From the NCBI RefSeq assembly GCF_010389155.1, contig NC_057761.1, positions 53,504,587 through 53,568,586 of the forward strand: 64,000 nt of DNA, given 5' to 3'. Source of the stretch: Erigeron canadensis. Its lineage: Eukaryota; Streptophyta; Magnoliopsida; Asterales; Asteraceae. Below, piece after piece: positions 59,701 through 64,000 of this stretch (the stretch's first letter is position 1; the number at the start of each line of letters is the position of its first letter). The notes under the pieces were generated by a model that saw only the letters and a list, made by a program, of their open reading frames with translations, did no database searches and was not told where the DNA came from. The translations under genes and the position numbers were made by a program.

Positions 59701-60871
59701 GAATTTGAGAAATTCGGTTATTCGTTCAATTATAGACCAATTTTCCGTCGAATATCATTTAGCCTTTTTCTTATCAACAAGCATATCATGAAAAACTTGT
59801 AAAGTATTTTTTTGACGTAAACCACACATAAACATTTTATAGGTCGAATTCCATCTTGTGGGCACGTCCCAATTAGGGGTCAAAAACGTGTTATCCGTTT
59901 CCTTACACAATCTCATATATGCTTTATATCTAGCTCCACCCCCCATGAATATGTCTTGTAACATTCTTTTAAACTCGTTTTTTGCAAAATTTACATCCCA
60001 CACCGCCAACCCATCTTGGACAACCAAGTTTATAATATGAGCTACACATCGACCATGGTAAAAAGCACCCTTCAAAGGCGGATTGTAATTTAGAATGAGT
60101 TTTTTTACGGCACTAGTATTGTTACTAGCATTATCAAAAGAAACGAAAAAAAACTTTTTCTTGTAGTTTAAAGATTTTTATTACATCATTCAACATAACA
60201 AATAAGTTTTGAGCCGTGTGAGGATATTCAAAGTTTTCAAAAGCAATGGTACGCTTCATGATTTGCCACGTTTCGGGATGAATCCAATGGGCGGTAACAC
60301 ATAAGTAAGAACCGGGCAAACCATGAGGAGCGGACCAAACATTGGTAGTTAAGTTTACACTTGTTTTTAAATTTTCAAAACTTCTTTTTAATTCTTCTTT
60401 AGCATTTTTCCATAATTTCATACAATCACATCTAAGAGTAGCACGACTTACTTGAGCATATCGAGGTTGAAGTGCGGTTTGAACGACCTTGGTGAATCGC
60501 GGGTTGTCAAAGTGTTTGAACGGCAATGCTTCTTGAATCACGAATTGTGCAAATTGTTGACGACACGCCTCCGTCGAGTATGCAAAAATACTCCCATCTC
60601 GTGCCATTGTTGATTGACCTTCCTTTGCAACGTTTTTTAATACTTTACAATAATCATCTCTATGCGACCTTAACGTTGTGTTAGAACCGGCGCCCAAATG
60701 CATTTTACATTTTTTACATATCGCTCCTTGTGTTCCATCTTCATATTCCACCAAATCGAAACAAGTACCCCAAACATCTTGTGCTCGAGTCGTAGTTAAC
60801 ACTCGAACAACATTTTTACGTTGTTGTTGTTGTGGTTGTGGTTGGTCATTAGAACAACTTGGTTTTGCCAT
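56784..60871 (-). pseudogene. hAT transposase (RICESLEEPER-like), disrupted
   Basis: The ATG at 60871 opens a frame with a BED zinc finger (CKKC ... HRDDYC, residues about 50-75), then the hAT core (SVNLTTNVWSAPHGLPGSYL, and after a shift, CVAHIINLVVQDGL and WDVPTRWNSTYKM). The C-terminal dimerisation region (FDILAWWKVRESQFP, MARDVLSTQASTVASESAFS) ends with an acidic tail at 56784. Breaks: a frame change near 60140, a TGA at about 59754, another frame change near 59620, and the LTR insertion at 57299. Such proteins cut and paste their own element in the nucleus. Here the copy is inactive. Confidence 0.9.
57299..59278 (+). mobile_element. 1980-bp solo LTR inside the hAT transposase gene
   Basis: Starts TGTAACACCCCAATAATTTT and ends GTCCGGTCGTTTCA, so TG...CA. 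It is flanked by GTTTG on both sides (57294-57298 and 59279-59283). The TGTAACACCCC start and length resemble plant Ty3/gypsy LTRs of the Tekay type; this is inference. It has a GT microsatellite (about 57757-57773) and paired CACTG(C/A)GGCGCAGTGGG palindromes near its right end. A full retrotransposon inserted, then recombined out leaving one LTR. Confidence 0.9.
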
Positions 60872-61310
60872 GTTAAAGTGACTTTTGAATGAGTGATTTT
60901 AGTGTTTTGTCATGATTTTGGAGTGTTTGTAAGACTTTTAATTGTTGTAAATTAACTAAAATGAATGTGTGTATATATAAAATGTTACAATGGCAAAAGA
61001 GTAAAAAAAAAGGGTAAGAAACGGCTAGGAAAAGAAACACCAAATTCTTTGTACCTACTGTGAACCAAGGAAAAGCCCAGCTCCCTTAAAGCCCAATAAC
61101 CGGTTACTGGATCGGTTTGGAGCCCGGTTAGAGAAACCGGTTTGGTAGAAATCGGGTCCAACCCGATTATAACGGCTAAATAGCATACCCGGGTTCTAAC
61201 CGCCGGGTTTTGGAGAACCCGAACCGGTTATGGTCAATAACCGGGTTTGACCAGTTTTGGTTTGACTTTCGGGTTCGGTTTCAGTTTTTTTGTACATGAC
61301 TACTTATGGC

Positions 61311-62251
61311 CAGTTATTCCTTGTTGATTGTATTGTGATTTTGTTGTAATAGTTAAGGTATTAGTAGGTCAAATTATGTCATGACAGTATGGATCCATAA
61401 AAAGTATGTCGGTTATTATGGTGTACATTATGACACCTTGATCTAAATCATGACAGTTGTGTACATCATGACAGTTTAAAAATGATAAATCTTTATAAAA
61501 AATAACTTAAATATATGACGTGTTATCTAGTAATTTTCTTTCCAAATTTTGTTTTCTGATTTTTCAACATGTCATCATTTCATGATTAAGAGGTAGTTAG
61601 GAGAATTAATCATTTTCCATTATATATATATGATAGTTTGATATACATTGTGACAATAAATTGCATGTTAAATTTTTTATAGTCATTAAGCTTCATGCTT
61701 ATTATTTTTGGTTGTCAATGTCGTAAGAGCCAGGAGCTCAGTGGTAAAAGTGAGCAAAAGGTCCAAAAAGAAGAATGCTGTTTAGAGAGAGTGTGGATAA
61801 TCTTCGCAGTGGGTTGCATTTCCTTTTTAAATAATACCTGTGCTCTAATAGTAATGGAATGTCCCTTTTTGATTAATTATACTGGTCGTTTTGGTCAAGG
61901 TATGTATTTGGGCAGAAATGACCTTGAGGTTCCTACGAATTTTGATGTCGTTTGGCGATAATATCGTAGAGCTTAGCTTAGTACTCGAAGTTTCGTTATC
62001 TGGCTTGTTTGGCCGTTTTGGTGTCAAAATTGGGAAGAGTCAAATGCGAAGTGTTTCATTTGTTGAATAGAAGAGATATGTGAGATCTACAGATATTAAC
62101 GTGTTGAAACTCGAAGTATTCTGCTTACGAATGGATGGAGTCTAATTTTAAGTATGTAAACATTCTTTAAAATAGATTTTTAAAAAGTCTCGTCGTAACA
62201 AGATGTTTACAAAAATTCCTTAATGTGTGTATATTCGTGTATATATATATA
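61311..62251. other. Intergenic with one weak open frame
   Basis: GACAGT/ATGACA motifs recur at 61380-61470. A plus frame ending at 61959-61961 reads INYTGRFGQGMYLGRNDL and VPTNFDVVWR. Its composition is coding-like but the family is unknown, and it may be a last exon of a lost gene. Confidence 0.3.
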
Positions 62252-62280
62252 CTAGTCCTAATACCCGTGTGCGATGCACG
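62252..62280 (-). mobile_element. Helitron 3' terminus (minus strand)
   Basis: Plus-strand A|CTAGTCCTAATACCCGTGTGCGATGCACGG is, reversed, a CCGTGCATCGCACACGG hairpin followed by GTATTAGGACTAG|T. A related but CTAG-less copy (CCTAATACCCGTATGATGTACGG) lies at 62883. The 5' ends were not found. Confidence 0.5.
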
Positions 62281-62670
62281 GTCGACTCATAATACGACAA
62301 TCAACTAAATAAATTTTTCGACATGTATAAAAAGATAATGCATTTTGATTTAAAATTTATAACTTTAATGCTTATGATGTAGCATGAATGTTCAAGAATT
62401 CCCTAATATATTATATTATACTAATAATATACTAATATTAATAAGCAAGAAAATATTATACGATTCTTTACTAACATAGGGAGAACTTATACATCATGAA
62501 AATATATATAAGGGTTTGTTCAAAATAAGGAAAAGAAAGAGTAAGAAATAAAGTTTGGAAGAATCCAATTAAATTGAAGAATGAGATAAGTTTTTGGAGA
62601 TTTTTTGTAAGGTATATAATACAGTATGTTATAAGAAAACATGGAACTAATAATAATAAGGGAGATTTAC

Positions 62671-62678
62671 ATAATAAC

Positions 62679-62732
<54 letters not shown>

Positions 62733-62733
62733 T
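62671..62733. repeat. (TAA)n microsatellite
   Basis: About 20 TAA units with one early interruption (AACAA). Confidence 0.93.
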
Positions 62734-63397
62734 AGATATGTTATCAAATAGTAACAATGTCGGATTATATATGTAGCTTTTTTTAAAACTAATTTGACTA
62801 AAAAGACACTTGTCGTTTGAAGACGATGTCACGTATCGTTAAATAGAGGCTACAATCATGTTTTAGTTTATTGACAAATATATCCTAATACCCGTATGAT
62901 GTACGGTAACTTTATAAATTGTATCATAAAAAATTTCAAATATGCTTCATTCATGATTTGTGAGTATGAAATAAACTATGGTTATAGTAAATCGATGATC
63001 GAAACTAAACTATAATAAACAGTAATGATAAATATAAGAGAAAATAACATCAATACCCAAATTTTCTTAGTACTATATCAATTTACCCAACTTGTTTTGA
63101 ATTTTCACAATAATACCCAACAAAAACACAAAAAAACACAAAAATCGCATAGAGACTCTTTAAATCGCAATAAGATAAATGGATATTATGATAGAAATAT
63201 AAAAAACAATATAATAACGATATAAGCTTTGTTTATACATTTCCATTTTGAGAAGAGGGTAAGATTGTAAGAAAACAAACAAGGTGTAGGCAAAAATTGT
63301 AAATATATATTTCTGAGGATAAAGTGGTGCGGATAAGTCGAGACAGAAAGACACACCAAACCAAACCCTAGCTTCAAACTCACTAAAAACACAAGAA

Positions 63398-63961
63398 ATG
63401 GAGAAGTATTTTGGGAACGCATACAGGGGAGACCCGGGTGTTCCCCATTCGGGTCCTGAGAAATTCCTCAGTATTTGGGCCGGGTCAATCGCCTTCTCAG
63501 CCATCACTTGGTCCCATCCTTATATCTGGCACCTCTCCAATCGTTACAAGTATAATTTCTTCAATTATTTTCTCTCTTCATAATGATGTTTCTTTCTTTT
63601 TATTTATTCAATATTTTCTTTTTTATTACACTTTTAGTTTAATTTATGTAGCATGCTAAAGTGTTGTCCATCACGGTTAAAAATTATCTTAGCGTAGTTA
63701 ATTTTAGTTTTTAACCTTGTTTTTAGTTGGCATGATCATGCGATGCTGTTTGAGCAATACCATTGGAAGAAAGCACTCAAAAAGAAACAACCCTACAAAT
63801 TCTCGGTATGTTTGGAAATGTTTGAAATTATAAAATCTACTTTCAAATTAGAATTAATTAATTGGGTTTTGATTATGTTTGTTTGGTTATAGTGGAATGA
63901 GAACTGGAGCAGAGCGGCACGCGATTCATACTACTACAACTGGCCTGTTTACTTTCCTTAA
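63398..63961 (+). CDS. Mitochondrial complex I accessory subunit, B15/NDUFB4-type (3 exons, 99 aa)
   Basis: Exons 63398-63549, 63727-63805 and 63893-63961 join in frame (300 bases, stop TAA). The protein starts MEKYFGNAYRGDPGVPHSGP. It has a membrane-like segment (FLSIWAGSIAFSAITW, residues about 23-38), then HDHAMLFEQYHWKKALKKK, and ends RDSYYYNWPVYFP. The NAYRGDPGVPH start and the (K/R)DSYYYNWPVYFP end are what I recall from a small plant complex I membrane-arm protein (Arabidopsis At2g31490, described as the B15/NDUFB4 counterpart). It would be imported to the inner mitochondrial membrane without a cleaved presequence. The family call is firm; the NDUFB4 equivalence is less so. Confidence 0.85.
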
Positions 63962-64000
63962 GCTTTGCTTTTCGCTTTCAATAGCATAACAACTTCAAAA

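Larger units (their letters stand above)
56124..61302 (-). mobile_element. hAT transposon with nested solo LTR
   Basis: Terminal repeats TAGTCGTGTACAAAAA and, in reverse complement, TAGTCATGTACAAAAA are flanked by the exact 8-bp duplication CTTATGGC (56116-56123 and 61303-61310), the hallmark size for hAT. Subterminal regions are packed with ACCGGTT, CCGGGTT and AACCCGG motifs, likely transposase binding sites. It carries one transposase gene on the minus strand, now broken. Without the 1980-bp LTR and its duplication it would be about 3.2 kb. Confidence 0.92.

Noticed and set aside
60678..60881. 67-codon plus-strand frame
   Set aside because: Antisense of the hAT transposase N-terminus, which has a clear BED zinc finger.
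62647..62832. 61-codon minus-strand frame rich in tyrosine
   Set aside because: Translation of the (TAA)n microsatellite.

Overview
The window is plant nuclear DNA. It is AT-rich, the genes carry GT-AG introns, and the recognisable proteins are plant-specific (PsbTn, NAC factors) or plant forms of general eukaryotic proteins. It fits an angiosperm eudicot. The transposon landscape (long-TIR Mutator-like elements, Helitrons, a large solo LTR) would suit an Asteraceae genome, but that placement is only a weak inference. No rRNA, tRNA, CRISPR array or complete virus was seen.

Genes, left to right. The 5' part of a PsbTn gene (photosystem II 5 kDa subunit) runs off the left edge on the minus strand. 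After about 19 kb of transposon-rich DNA comes a five-exon plus-strand gene for a plant coiled-coil protein (19637-21997). Next are two tandem NAC transcription-factor paralogues on the minus strand (22773-25327 and 27310-29481). A four-exon EMC5/MMGT1 gene follows (32486-34330, plus), then a TAF8 gene with one coding exon (37583-38638, minus). At the right edge lies a three-exon mitochondrial complex I accessory subunit gene (63398-63961, plus). The genes span photosynthesis, transcription, ER membrane insertion and respiration, with no sign that they work as one pathway. Only the NAC pair is evidently related by descent.

The rest is mostly mobile and repeated DNA. Five Mutator-like elements have exact 9-bp target duplications: 11553-12603, 13548-14829, 18908-19097, 29790-29965 and 54577-55770. 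A hAT element (56124-61302, 8-bp duplication) carries a broken transposase gene that is split by a 1980-bp solo LTR, itself flanked by a 5-bp duplication. A second solo LTR lies at 8152-9133. Helitron-type elements with a 3' hairpin plus CTAG occur at several places. Local tandem duplications lie at 39503-39854, 41883-42324 and 47121-47604. A block from about 44.5 to 50.6 kb is a diverged large duplication containing arrays of a roughly 200-bp repeat and a few exon-like segments I cannot assign.

The observations most worth following are in the NAC pair. Both proteins have a conserved Cys/His-rich motif ahead of the NAC domain. One copy has a four-unit 14-residue C-terminal repeat and a possible downstream membrane-anchor exon; the other has lost that tail through a stop codon. 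The cleanly dated transposon nesting and the duplicated-terminus Mutator element come next. I did not find convincing evidence of a wholly new multi-gene system. Exon borders were read by eye from splice consensus and reading frame.
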